A DNA stretch of 12,058 bases from Clostridia bacterium (GTDB lineage Bacteria > Bacillota > Clostridia > Christensenellales > Aristaeellaceae). Below the pieces are notes generated by a model. The model did not search any database. It had not been told where the DNA came from and was given only the letters and a program-made list of their open reading frames with translations. The translations under genes and the position numbers were made by a program. How positions within the stretch are numbered: the first letter of the stretch is position 1; the number at the start of each line of letters is the position of its first letter. The DNA is taken from positions 270 to 12,327 of the forward strand of contig JAUNBY010000051.1 of assembly GCA_030526935.1 (NCBI GenBank), given 5' to 3'. Shown here one piece after another: positions 5,461 to 12,058 of this stretch.

Positions 5461-6294
5461 ATGAACAGGCCGACAGTCGGCGAACTCAAGGAAATCGCGA
5501 AAGATTTAAGGATCAAAGCCGTTACAATGGTATACAAGGCGCAGTCGGGGCATCCGGGCGGTTCGCTATCGGCGGCGGACTTTGTAGCCGCGGCGTATTT
5601 CAGGGAGATGAACGTCGATCCCAAGAATCCCAAGTGGGAGGACAGGGACAGGTTCGTATTGTCGAAAGGCCACGTATGCCCGATACAATACGCGGCGCTC
5701 GCGACGAAGGGATACTTCGGGCTGGAAGTGCTCGACACGCTCAGGCAGGAGAACTCGATTCTTCAGGGTCATCCCGACATGAAGAAGTGCCCCGGCATAG
5801 ACATATCCACGGGTTCCCTGGGGCAGGGCTTCGCCTGCGGCGTAGGCATGGCCATAGCCGCGAAGCGGGATAAGAAGGATTACCGCGTGTTCGTGGTTGT
5901 TGGAGACGGCGAGTGTCAGGAAGGCGAGATATGGGAAGCCGCGCAGACCGCCAATAAATACAATCTGGACAACGTCATAGTTTTTGTCGATTACAACAAC
6001 CTCCAAATTGACGGCACCTGCGACGAGGTAATGCCGGTTCTCGACCTGGGCAGGAAGTTCGAGGCTTTCGGATTTGACGTATTTGAGATCGACGGCAACG
6101 ACATGGAGCAGATAGTCGCGACGCTCGATTACATACGCGAACAGAAAAACGGAAGGCCCAAATGCATATACGCTCACACCGTCAAGGGCAAGGGCGTTTC
6201 ATATATGGAAAACTCCTGCGCGTGGCACGGAATGGCGCCCAATAAGGAGCAGTACGAACAGGCGATAAACGAGCTTACGGGAGGAGAGGCATAA
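5461..6294 (+). CDS. Transketolase, N-terminal (pyrophosphate-binding) subunit
   Basis: 277 residues. The ATG at 5461 is eight bases after AAAGGGG; a GTG at 5443 extends the frame by six residues but has no ribosome site. The protein carries the first third of a classical transketolase: SGHPGGSLSAAD (29-40), LSKGH (67-71), GHP (103-105), STGSLGQG (116-123) and the thiamine-diphosphate/metal motif GDGE...N (148-180, ending VDYNNLQIDG). HTVKGKG (239-245) and WHG (255-257) are the usual C-terminal landmarks. Length fits the stand-alone subunit seen in many anaerobes and archaea. It works as a complex with the next gene product in the cytoplasm, moving two-carbon ketol units between sugar phosphates. 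Its stop overlaps the next start by one base. Its place beside a TRAP transporter and dehydrogenase suggests a dedicated catabolic version rather than the housekeeping enzyme, which is inference. Confidence 0.95.
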   Translation: MNRPTVGELKEIAKDLRIKAVTMVYKAQSGHPGGSLSAADFVAAAYFREMNVDPKNPKWEDRDRFVLSKGHVCPIQYAALATKGYFGLEVLDTLRQENSILQGHPDMKKCPGIDISTGSLGQGFACGVGMAIAAKRDKKDYRVFVVVGDGECQEGEIWEAAQTANKYNLDNVIVFVDYNNLQIDGTCDEVMPVLDLGRKFEAFGFDVFEIDGNDMEQIVATLDYIREQKNGRPKCIYAHTVKGKGVSYMENSCAWHGMAPNKEQYEQAINELTGGEA

Positions 6295-7235
6295 TGGACA
6301 GCGTAAAGAAGATAGCTACGCGCGACGCGTTCGGCGATGAAATAGTAGCCCTGGGGAAAGCCAACCCCAATATATATCTTGTAGACGCGGACATAGGCAA
6401 GTCCTGCAAGAGCACGCAGTTTGCCAAGACGCTTCCTGACCAGCATGTGAACGTAGGCATCGCCGAGCAGTCGGCGGCGGGCGTGGCCGCGGGACTGGCG
6501 ACCTGCGGAAAAATCCCCTTCGTCGTGACCTACGCGGTATTCGGTTCCCTTAGAATGGCGGAGATGATAAGGCAGGAGATATGCTATCCCAAACTCAACG
6601 TCAAAATCGCCTGCTCGCACGGCGGAGTTACCCCGGCCAACGACGGTGCGAGCCATCAGTGCATAGAGGATATGGGCGTTTTGAGGACGCTGCCGAACAT
6701 GACGGTCATAATGCCGGCGGACTATTATTCGGCCAGAAAGCTCATCGCGAGAGCCGCGGAGTTGAACGGCCCGTGCTATCTGCGCTTTACCCGCGACGCC
6801 ATACCCGTCATATACGACGAGGACGACGAGTTTGAAATCGGCAAGGCCAAGCTTTTAAAGGTCGGTCGCGACGTAGCCATCATAGCGAACGGAGACACCG
6901 TGTCCATCGCCATGAAAGCGGCAAACGAGCTTAACGGCATGGGCGTTTCCGTGTGCCTGCTCGACATGCACACAATAAAGCCCCTTGACGTCGAAGCCGT
7001 ATCGACGTGCGTCAAGGACATCGGCCGCATAATCACCGTTGAGGATCACAACATCTATAACGGACTCGGAAGCGCGGTTTGCGAGGTCGCCTCTGAAATG
7101 GGACGCGGCATAGTCAAGAGGATAGGCATTCAGGATCAGTTCGGCCAGTCCGCGCCGTATGAGCGGCTTCTCGCGGCGAACGGCATAACCGTTGAGAACA
7201 TCGTCAAGACGGCTAAGGATATGCTCGCACAGTAA
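6294..7235 (+). CDS. Transketolase, C-terminal subunit
   Basis: 313 residues. The ATG overlaps the preceding TAA (TAATG) and has GGAGAGG upstream inside the first gene, so the two subunits are made by coupled translation. It holds the pyrimidine-binding domain (DADIGKS 31-37; VNVGIAEQSAAGVAAGLA 53-69 with the cofactor-activating Glu at 58; FVVTYAVFGSLRMAEMIRQ) and the DGASHQ loop (117-122), then the C-terminal transketolase domain (KAKLLKVGRDVAIIANGDTV; LLDMHTIKPLD; TVEDHN). It has the same layout as DXS and pyruvate dehydrogenase beta, but the absence of a lipoyl partner and the pairing with the N-subunit favour transketolase. Together the two genes equal one full-length enzyme, apart from the usual linker. 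No terminator is visible before the RpiR gene 135 bases on. Confidence 0.95.
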   Translation: MDSVKKIATRDAFGDEIVALGKANPNIYLVDADIGKSCKSTQFAKTLPDQHVNVGIAEQSAAGVAAGLATCGKIPFVVTYAVFGSLRMAEMIRQEICYPKLNVKIACSHGGVTPANDGASHQCIEDMGVLRTLPNMTVIMPADYYSARKLIARAAELNGPCYLRFTRDAIPVIYDEDDEFEIGKAKLLKVGRDVAIIANGDTVSIAMKAANELNGMGVSVCLLDMHTIKPLDVEAVSTCVKDIGRIITVEDHNIYNGLGSAVCEVASEMGRGIVKRIGIQDQFGQSAPYERLLAANGITVENIVKTAKDMLAQ

Positions 7236-7248
7236 CTGCGCGTATGGC

Positions 7249-7286
7249 GTGACATGTAGTGACATGGCACGGTTTTTGGTGATATT
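7249..7286 (+). repeat. Helically phased direct repeats GTGACATG
   Basis: GTGACATG occurs at 7249-7256 and 7259-7266, exactly ten bases apart. A degenerate GTGATATT lies at 7279-7286, twenty bases further. The spacing places all three on one face of the helix, upstream of the RpiR promoter. It is a possible activator site. The third copy is weak, and chance is not excluded. Confidence 0.3.
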
Positions 7287-7329
7287 TTGACGATATGATG
7301 AAATAATTCTTTTAATTTCCCCGGGTTTC

Positions 7330-7338
7330 TGGTATAAT
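7330..7338 (+). promoter_or_regulatory. Extended -10 promoter of the RpiR-family gene
   Basis: TGGTATAAT at 7330-7338 is a perfect -10 with the TGn extension. The -35 region (TTTTAA, 7310-7315, 17-base spacing) is poor, as expected for an extended -10 promoter. The start would be near 7345. Confidence 0.65.
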
Positions 7339-7354
7339 TTTCATCATGATGAAA
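7339..7354. promoter_or_regulatory. Perfect 16-bp palindrome, candidate RpiR operator
   Basis: TTTCATCATGATGAAA equals its own reverse complement over all 16 bases. It begins immediately after the -10 box and covers the predicted transcription start, the usual place for a repressor. A single half-site, TGATGAAA, also lies at 7296-7303. Autoregulation by the RpiR protein encoded just downstream is the natural guess. Confidence 0.6.
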
Positions 7355-7370
7355 GTAAAGAGGTGAAATT

Positions 7371-8228
7371 ATGCCGGACTCAAAAAAGAGCATACTGTGC
7401 CTGTCGCGCATCAGCATGAACTACGGGGGACTGAGCGTAGCCGAGAAGAAGGTAGCGGACTATGTTCTGGGGAACTGGAAAGAGGTAGCGGGTCAGGCGG
7501 TCGCGGAGATAGCGAGAGAAGCCGATGTGAGCCAGGCGACGGTCGTGCGGTTTTGCAGGTCGCTGGGATTCGCGGGAGTCGCGGAGTTCAGGCTCTACCT
7601 GAGAAGCGAGAGGCTGTCGAGCGACGCGGATTACCTCAACATCAGCAAATCCGATTCCGAGCTGGTCGTGGCCCGCAAGGTGACCAAATTCAACAAGGAC
7701 GCCATAGACGATACGATGGCCTTTCTCGATGGAGCGGCGTTAAAGGACGCGGCGGACGCGCTTAACGATGCCCGACATGTCATAATAATGGCCGAGGGCG
7801 GATCGGGAAGCACGGCGAGATGCATCTACGACAGCTTTCTTCAGATCGGAATACCATGCGTTCTTGAGACGGACTCGGTATTTCAGATGTACACGGCGCT
7901 GCGGGTAAAGCCGGGCGACGTAATCGTGGCGGTATGCCACAGCGGAAGGACGAAAAACGTTATCGACGCGATGAAAATCGCGAAGGAGGCGGGCGCTAAG
8001 ACTATTTCAATACTTGGAATGGTCAATACCCCGCTGGAGGAATACAGCGACATACTGCTTTATACGGGTCTGTCCAATCACCCGTTTTACAGCGAGATGA
8101 TCGCGGCGAGGATATGCGAGTTGAACGTGGTAGCGGCACTGCACGCGATACTCACGTTCAGGAACAAGGACAAGCTGGAACTGAACAACCAGAGGATCAG
8201 CGAGGTTCTTGAGATGAAGCGCATATAG
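7371..8228 (+). CDS. RpiR/MurR-family transcriptional regulator (HTH plus SIS domain)
   Basis: 285 residues. The ATG at 7371 is five bases after AGAGGTG. Residues about 8-85 are the RpiR helix-turn-helix domain (LSVAEKKVADYVL; EIAREADVSQATVVRFCRSLGFAGVAEFRLYL). Residues about 125-265 are a SIS sugar-phosphate isomerase fold (HVIIMAEGGSGSTARCIYDSFLQIGIP, then VKPGDVIVAVCHSGRTKNVIDAMKIAKEAGAKTISILG). The GSGS and HSGRT loops are where family members bind phosphosugars as effectors. It has no catalytic role in known members. It probably senses a phosphorylated intermediate made by the transketolase/dehydrogenase route and controls the dehydrogenase and TRAP genes downstream. A perfect palindrome at its own start suggests autoregulation. 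No clear terminator separates it from the dehydrogenase gene 113 bases on, so co-transcription is possible. Confidence 0.92.
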   Translation: MPDSKKSILCLSRISMNYGGLSVAEKKVADYVLGNWKEVAGQAVAEIAREADVSQATVVRFCRSLGFAGVAEFRLYLRSERLSSDADYLNISKSDSELVVARKVTKFNKDAIDDTMAFLDGAALKDAADALNDARHVIIMAEGGSGSTARCIYDSFLQIGIPCVLETDSVFQMYTALRVKPGDVIVAVCHSGRTKNVIDAMKIAKEAGAKTISILGMVNTPLEEYSDILLYTGLSNHPFYSEMIAARICELNVVAALHAILTFRNKDKLELNNQRISEVLEMKRI

Positions 8229-8341
8229 CCTGAGTATAATCTGCTCCCGTCTCCTCAAATCAGGACAAAACGCTTTTCATACGCAACGGATGAATGGGTT
8301 TTGACAATAAAAGTTATTACAATAATAAAGAGGTGCTTGAA

Positions 8342-9097
8342 ATGAGATTTGAGGGAAAAGTAGCGATAGTGACGGGAGCGGCTTCCAAGCATGGAATCGG
8401 AAGGCAGATAGTAATGACGCTGGCGAATCAGGGCGCGAACGTCGTAGTGGCCGATATGGATTACGAGGGCGCGAAGGAAGTCGCGCAACTGGTAAAGGAA
8501 ATGGGGCGCGATTCTTTGGCGGTACAGGTAAACGTGGCTGACGAAGACAGCGTACAGGCCATGGTTAAGGCGGCTGACGACAAGTTCGGGCGCATAGACA
8601 TACTTTGCAACAACGCCGGAATAACCCAGCCCATAAAGACCGTCGACATGACAAAGGACGACTTCATGAAGATCATAAACGTAAACCTCTTGGGAACCTT
8701 CCTGTGCAGCAAGGCGGTCATCCCCTATATGGCGAAGAATAAATACGGGCGCATAGTCAACACCAGCTCCGTATCCGGCAAGCGCGGAGGCGGCGTATAC
8801 GGCGGAAGCCACTATTCGGCGGCCAAGGCTGGAATATTGGGCTTCGCCAAGGCGCTGGCCCGCGAGGTCGTGACGGACGGCATAACCGTAAACAGCGTCT
8901 GCCCCGGACTTGTGGCTACGGACATAAGAAAGGGTCTCTCCGACGAGAAGGAGCGCGAGATATGGAAGACCATACCCATGCTCCGCCCCGGCACGGCGCA
9001 GGAAGTCGCCGACGCTATAGTGTTCCTGGCCTCCGACGAGGCGTCCTACATCACAGGAGAGGATATAGACGTAAACGGCGGCTCACACATGGATTGA
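8342..9097 (+). CDS. Short-chain dehydrogenase/reductase (classical SDR, FabG-like)
   Basis: 251 residues from the ATG at 8342, which lies six bases after AAAGAGGTG; the in-frame ATG at 8294 has no ribosome site and is rejected. Classical SDR landmarks are in order: glycine-rich TGAASKHGIG (11-20, two residues longer than the usual TGxxxGIG), VVVADMD with Asp38 pointing to NAD rather than NADP, NNAG (90-93), NVN (113-115), the catalytic Ser in NTSSVSG (S143), YSAAK (Y158, K162), and PGLVATDIR for the cofactor lid. The C-terminus (YITGEDIDVNGG) is typical of FabG-like sugar, polyol or hydroxyacid dehydrogenases. Sitting between the RpiR gene and a TRAP transporter, it most likely oxidises or reduces the imported compound or a product of the transketolase. 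The exact substrate cannot be told. The 113 bases upstream contain a TTGACA and a TATAAT, but not at workable spacing. Confidence 0.92.
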   Translation: MRFEGKVAIVTGAASKHGIGRQIVMTLANQGANVVVADMDYEGAKEVAQLVKEMGRDSLAVQVNVADEDSVQAMVKAADDKFGRIDILCNNAGITQPIKTVDMTKDDFMKIINVNLLGTFLCSKAVIPYMAKNKYGRIVNTSSVSGKRGGGVYGGSHYSAAKAGILGFAKALAREVVTDGITVNSVCPGLVATDIRKGLSDEKEREIWKTIPMLRPGTAQEVADAIVFLASDEASYITGEDIDVNGGSHMD

Positions 9098-9214
9098 TCA
9101 CAAGCGCTCGATGAGACACATGCCTCTTAAATAAGCGGAAACGGAAAAACACGTTTGATATCAGCGGCGCGCCAAAAGCCCGCCGGGATATATAAAAAAG
9201 AAGGAGGAACCCCC

Positions 9215-10201
9215 ATGAAGAAATTATTCGCAACACTGCTGGTAGCTCTGATGGTACTGTCCACCGCCGCTCTCGCCGCCGACTACACGATCAAGCTCGG
9301 CCACTCGGACACCGTCCAGAACCTTCTGCACGTATCCCTCGAGAACTTCGCCGCCTACGTATCGGAGCAGTCCGAAGGCCGCGTTGAGGTCGACCTCTAC
9401 GCCGCCGAGTCGCTTGGAAGCAACGCCGAGATGTCCGAGATGCTCATGATGGGCACGCTGGACGCCATGATGCTTCCGCAGGGCCAGGAAGCCGTCTACG
9501 CCCCGAAACTGAACATACTGGGCATGCCCTTCCTGTTCAGCAACTACTATGAGGTTTACGCGGTTCTCGATTCCGAGGTTGGCGCTTCCCTCGTAGAAGA
9601 CCTCGCCAATTACAACATGATACAGATCGCCTACTGGGAGAACGGACTTCGCCAGGTGACGAACAACGTCCGCCCGATAGAGAACCCCTCTGACCTTCAG
9701 GGTCTCAAGATCCGCACCCCCGAAGACGCCGTGACGCTGGCGATATTCAACACCCTCGGCGCCTCCCCGTCGCCTCTGGCCTTCTCCGAGCTTTATCTGG
9801 CCTTGCAGCAGGGCACCTTCGACGGACAGGAGAACCCCGTCTCGAATATCCACGCCAACAACTTCCAGGACGTTCAGAGATACCTTTCGTTCACCAACCA
9901 CAAGTATGAGTGCAAGAACATGGTGTTCTCCCTGACCAGCTGGAACAGATATCCCGAAGACGTTCAGCAGCTTCTCATCGACGCCGCCAAGATCTACGGC
10001 CAGGAGCATCGCGACGCCATCCGCAACAGCGCCGACCAGATGACCGCCGAACTGGAAGCCGCGGGAATGCAGGTCAATTATCCCGACACCACCGCTTTCC
10101 AGGAAGCTACCGCCTCCGTGTATGACGATTTCTACGCCGCCAACGATTGGGCCGAGGAAACCGTAGCCCAGATCAGAGCCATAATCGAAACCGTCGAATA
10201 A
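9215..10201 (+). CDS. dctP: TRAP transporter solute-binding protein, DctP family
   Basis: 328 residues. The ATG at 9215 is seven bases after AAGGAGG; a longer frame from 9155 adds 20 residues ahead of the obvious signal peptide and is wrong. Residues 1-21 are a cleavable signal (MKKLFATLLVALMVLSTAALA, cut before ADYTIKLGH) with no lipobox Cys. Family hallmarks follow: the N-terminal strand DYTIKLGHSDT, ENGLRQVTNNVRPI (142-155), the substrate-anchoring Arg in GLKIRTPE (R167), LAFSELYLALQQGTFDGQENPVSNI and the late YLSFTNHKY. TRAP binding proteins capture organic anions, mostly carboxylates, sugar acids or sulfonates, and R167 normally clamps the acid group. It is the first of three transporter genes. 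A strong hairpin follows before dctQ, which would favour high expression of this subunit. No promoter with both boxes was found in the 117 bases upstream. Confidence 0.93.
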   Translation: MKKLFATLLVALMVLSTAALAADYTIKLGHSDTVQNLLHVSLENFAAYVSEQSEGRVEVDLYAAESLGSNAEMSEMLMMGTLDAMMLPQGQEAVYAPKLNILGMPFLFSNYYEVYAVLDSEVGASLVEDLANYNMIQIAYWENGLRQVTNNVRPIENPSDLQGLKIRTPEDAVTLAIFNTLGASPSPLAFSELYLALQQGTFDGQENPVSNIHANNFQDVQRYLSFTNHKYECKNMVFSLTSWNRYPEDVQQLLIDAAKIYGQEHRDAIRNSADQMTAELEAAGMQVNYPDTTAFQEATASVYDDFYAANDWAEETVAQIRAIIETVE

Positions 10202-10213
10202 CCATGGAAGCCG

Positions 10214-10243
10214 ACCGGCAACGCGCGCAACCACGTTGCCGGT
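10214..10243 (+). terminator. Intercistronic hairpin between dctP and dctQ (partial terminator or mRNA stabiliser)
   Basis: ACCGGCAACG (10214-10223) and CGTTGCCGGT (10234-10243) form a perfect 10-bp stem with a 10-nt loop, followed by TTATT. The short T-run suggests partial termination or protection of the upstream message against 3' exonucleases. Binding-protein genes are commonly separated from their membrane subunits in this way. Confidence 0.7.
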
Positions 10244-10264
10244 TTATTCCAGAGAAAGGGGTGT

Positions 10265-10774
10265 GTGTCCATAATCAGCGTATTGAAAAAGATCAGCGAC
10301 ATACTGGAAAAGGTCGCCGAAGTGCTCACGGGCATACTGATCATATTCCTGACGATACTTATATTCGTCTCAGTTGTCGCCAGATTCGTGTTCAACAGTC
10401 CGGTTCAATGGCAGTATGAGGCCACGCTTGTGTGCATGTCATGGACGGTGTTTGTGGGAATGTCCATGACGTTCAAGCAAAAAGAGCACATGGCGCTTAC
10501 ATTTGTCACCAACGCCCTGCCCCCGAAGGCTAAGGCCATATGGATGAGCGCTCTGGACGTGATAGTCATGGCGTTTCTGGTGATCGCGATAATCGAAGGG
10601 ATAGCGGTCACGAGTTCAACGATGCCGCTCAAGTATATGACGATACCGGTGAGCCGCGGCGTATTCTACATGGCGTTTCCCGTCGGAGCGGCCTTCTCGC
10701 TGGTGCATCTGCTGTTGCACCTGCTGACGAGGCGGACGAAGGACTTTTTACCTGAAGCATTGGAGGTGGAATAA
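10265..10774 (+). CDS. dctQ: TRAP transporter small membrane subunit, DctQ family
   Basis: 169 residues. It starts at a GTG (10265) a few bases after AGAAAGGGG; no ATG is available in frame before the first membrane segment. Four transmembrane helices are visible: about 18-42 (VAEVLTGILIIFLTILIFVSVVARF), 52-70, 93-113 and 131-154. Family features are the R-F-V-F-N-S-P-x-x-W-x-x-E segment after helix 1 (40-52) and KEHMAL (73-78) after helix 2. It forms the membrane complex with DctM and helps recruit the loaded binding protein. It lies 63 bases downstream of dctP and its stop touches the dctM start. The GTG start and the hairpin just before it both predict lower synthesis than dctP. Confidence 0.9.
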   Translation: MSIISVLKKISDILEKVAEVLTGILIIFLTILIFVSVVARFVFNSPVQWQYEATLVCMSWTVFVGMSMTFKQKEHMALTFVTNALPPKAKAIWMSALDVIVMAFLVIAIIEGIAVTSSTMPLKYMTIPVSRGVFYMAFPVGAAFSLVHLLLHLLTRRTKDFLPEALEVE

Positions 10775-12058
10775 ATGGATGTATGGAATTACGCCCTGAT
10801 GCTTATAGGGATATTCATGGTTCTCATGGTGACGGGCGTGCCGATAGGCTTTTCGCTGTCCATTTCCGCGATAGCCACGGTATTGCTCACGGGCGAGTTC
10901 ACCATCACCGCCATAGTTCACCGCATGATAGGCAACTCAAGCTCTTATACGTTATTGGCCATACCGTTTTTCGTGCTCGCGGCGAAGCTCATGAACACGG
11001 GCGGCATTACGCGACGAATTTTCCGCGCGGCTTCGGCCTGGGTAGGTTCCATACCCGGCGGCTTGGGTCACGCGAACGTAGTCGCCTCGATAGTGTTCTC
11101 GGGCATGAGCGGCTCGGCTGTCGCCGACGCCGGCGGACTCGGTCAGGTCGAGGTGGACGCGATGAAAAAGGACGGATTTGATTCCGACTTCTCCGCCGCC
11201 GTCACCTGCGCCTCCGCGACCATAGGCCCCATCATACCGCCCAGCATACCCATGGTCGTCTACGGCATGATGACCGAAACCTCGGTAGGCTCGCTTTTCA
11301 TAGGCGGCATAGTCCCGGGCCTCATACTGGCGCTGGCAACGTCCATACTCATATTCTTCATGAGTAAAAAGCGCAATTATCCCGTTCGCAAGTTCAGCTG
11401 GAAAGAGATCGCGGTTTCAACTAAGGAAGCGTTATTATCCCTGCTCACGCCCGTTATAATCATAGGCGGCATATGGTCGGGCATATTCAGCCCCACCGAG
11501 GCCGCGGCGGTCGCCGTGTGCTACGCGTTCTTCCTTGCGGTCGTGTTCTATCGCGAGATGTCGCTCAAAGAGGTCTGGACGGCCATAGTCCAAACCGTGC
11601 GCGACTCCGCGGGAATACTCGTCATAATCTGCGGCGCGGCGGCGTTCTCGTGGCTGGTCGCCATGTTCGGCATAACCGACGCGCTCAGCCAGGCGCTTAC
11701 CGCCATGACCAGCAACAAGTTCATGATGCTGTTCATACTAAACGTCGCCTTCCTCATAGTCGGAATGTTCATGGAGGCGCTGGCGGTCATGACAATAACC
11801 ATACCCTTCCTCATACCGCTGATGGCGTCTTTCGGAATAGACCCCATCCACCTGGGCGTCGTGCTGGTTCTCAACCTCATGATAGGCCTCTCAACGCCGC
11901 CCGTGGGAACGTCGCTGTTCGTCTGCGCGAAGGTCGCCGATATAACGATCGAGCGCATGTACAAGGCGATACTTCCCTTCCTCATCCCGCTCGTGCTCGT
12001 GCTGTTCCTAATAACCTACGTGCCCGAGTGCGTAACGTGGCTGCCTAACCTGCTGTTC
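10775..12058 (+). CDS. dctM: TRAP transporter large membrane subunit, DctM family (3' end cut by window)
   Basis: 428 codons, open to the window edge with no stop. The ATG at 10775 directly follows the dctQ TAA, six bases after GGAGGTG. The product is highly hydrophobic with about eleven or twelve membrane segments. Family signatures are present: LMLIGIFMVLMVTGVPIGFSL at the N-terminus, AIPFFVLAAKLMNTGGITRRIF, SIVFSGMSGSAVADAGGLGQVE, CASATIGPIIPPSIPMVVYG and, in the second half, FSPTEAAAVAVCYAF, MFMEALAVMTITIPFLIPL and LNLMIGLSTPPVGTSLFVCAKVA. The visible end, LITYVPECVTWLPNLLF, is the usual DctM C-terminus, so only a few residues are missing. It is the sodium-coupled permease of the TRAP system, an elevator-type transporter that takes substrate from DctP. 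No frameshift or internal stop is seen. Confidence 0.95.
   Translation, partial: MDVWNYALMLIGIFMVLMVTGVPIGFSLSISAIATVLLTGEFTITAIVHRMIGNSSSYTLLAIPFFVLAAKLMNTGGITRRIFRAASAWVGSIPGGLGHANVVASIVFSGMSGSAVADAGGLGQVEVDAMKKDGFDSDFSAAVTCASATIGPIIPPSIPMVVYGMMTETSVGSLFIGGIVPGLILALATSILIFFMSKKRNYPVRKFSWKEIAVSTKEALLSLLTPVIIIGGIWSGIFSPTEAAAVAVCYAFFLAVVFYREMSLKEVWTAIVQTVRDSAGILVIICGAAAFSWLVAMFGITDALSQALTAMTSNKFMMLFILNVAFLIVGMFMEALAVMTITIPFLIPLMASFGIDPIHLGVVLVLNLMIGLSTPPVGTSLFVCAKVADITIERMYKAILPFLIPLVLVLFLITYVPECVTWLPNLLF

Noticed and set aside
8229..8264. CCTGA/TCAGG as a terminator after the RpiR gene
   Set aside because: Only five pairs across a 26-base loop and no T-run.
8275..8295. TTTCAT-N9-ATGAAT as a second RpiR operator upstream of the dehydrogenase
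   Set aside because: The half-sites resemble the palindrome at 7339-7354, but the spacing is five bases longer, about half a helix turn, so the same dimer would not fit.
8301..8328. TTGACA as -35 of a promoter for the dehydrogenase
   Set aside because: The best -10 at a workable distance (TAATAA, 8323-8328) would start transcription after or inside the ribosome site. The TATAAT at 8235-8240 lacks a -35 at a usual distance.
9224..10234. 336-codon open frame on the minus strand opposite dctP
   Set aside because: It is the mirror of a clear DctP gene with signal peptide and ribosome site. The translation is Val/Gly-rich without any family pattern, as expected from the opposite strand of a GC-rich gene.
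11473..12048. 191-codon open frame on the plus strand inside dctM
   Set aside because: It is a frame shift shadow of dctM, very rich in Arg and His. The true dctM frame is continuous with conserved motifs throughout.
1..12058. Transposon, insertion sequence, tRNA or CRISPR content
   Set aside because: No transposase-like frame, terminal inverted repeats, cloverleaf or regularly spaced direct repeats of suitable size were found on either strand.

Overview
The window holds eleven protein-coding genes or gene fragments. It reads as an accessory or catabolic region of an anaerobic bacterium, most likely of the Bacillota/Clostridia type. The support is indirect: near-consensus sigma-A promoters with 17-bp spacers, strong GGAGG-type ribosome binding sites, a transketolase split into two genes, RpiR, FCD-GntR and BltR-like MerR regulators, and frequent ATA and AGG codons. 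Two things sit less easily with a plain Gram-positive: multihaem c-type cytochrome motifs, and a solute-binding protein with a cleavable signal but no lipobox. A diderm firmicute or a Synergistes-like organism is therefore possible. No rRNA or other taxonomic marker is present.

Left part (1-3501, minus strand). A truncated gene for a secreted Ig-like (BIG2-type) repeat protein runs off the left edge. It has a perfect-consensus promoter and a leader of about 147 nt that folds on paper into a three-way junction. Upstream of it, behind a terminator, lies a two-gene operon. The first gene encodes a tri-haem cytochrome c fused to a sulfite-oxidase-fold molybdopterin domain plus its C-terminal Ig-like (Mo-co dimerisation) domain. 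The second encodes a haem-less paralogue. Together they look like an exported electron-transfer or oxidoreductase system of unknown substrate.

Middle (3529-5205, minus strand). A MerR-family regulator of the BltR/BmrR type is followed, in the upstream direction, by an FCD-type GntR regulator. The GntR gene is divergent from the transketolase operon. The shared 255-bp intergenic region holds back-to-back promoters and several inverted repeats that look like operators.

Right part (5461-12058, plus strand). This is a sugar or organic-acid utilisation cluster: transketolase N and C subunits (stop and start overlapping by one base), an RpiR/SIS regulator with a perfect 16-bp palindrome at its transcription start, a short-chain dehydrogenase, and a complete DctP-DctQ-DctM TRAP transporter whose last gene is cut by the window edge close to its natural end. 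A hairpin between dctP and dctQ probably sets the ratio of binding protein to membrane subunits. The simplest reading is TRAP import of an anionic substrate, oxidation or reduction by the dehydrogenase, and two-carbon ketol transfer by the split transketolase, under GntR and RpiR control. The substrate is not identifiable from the sequence.
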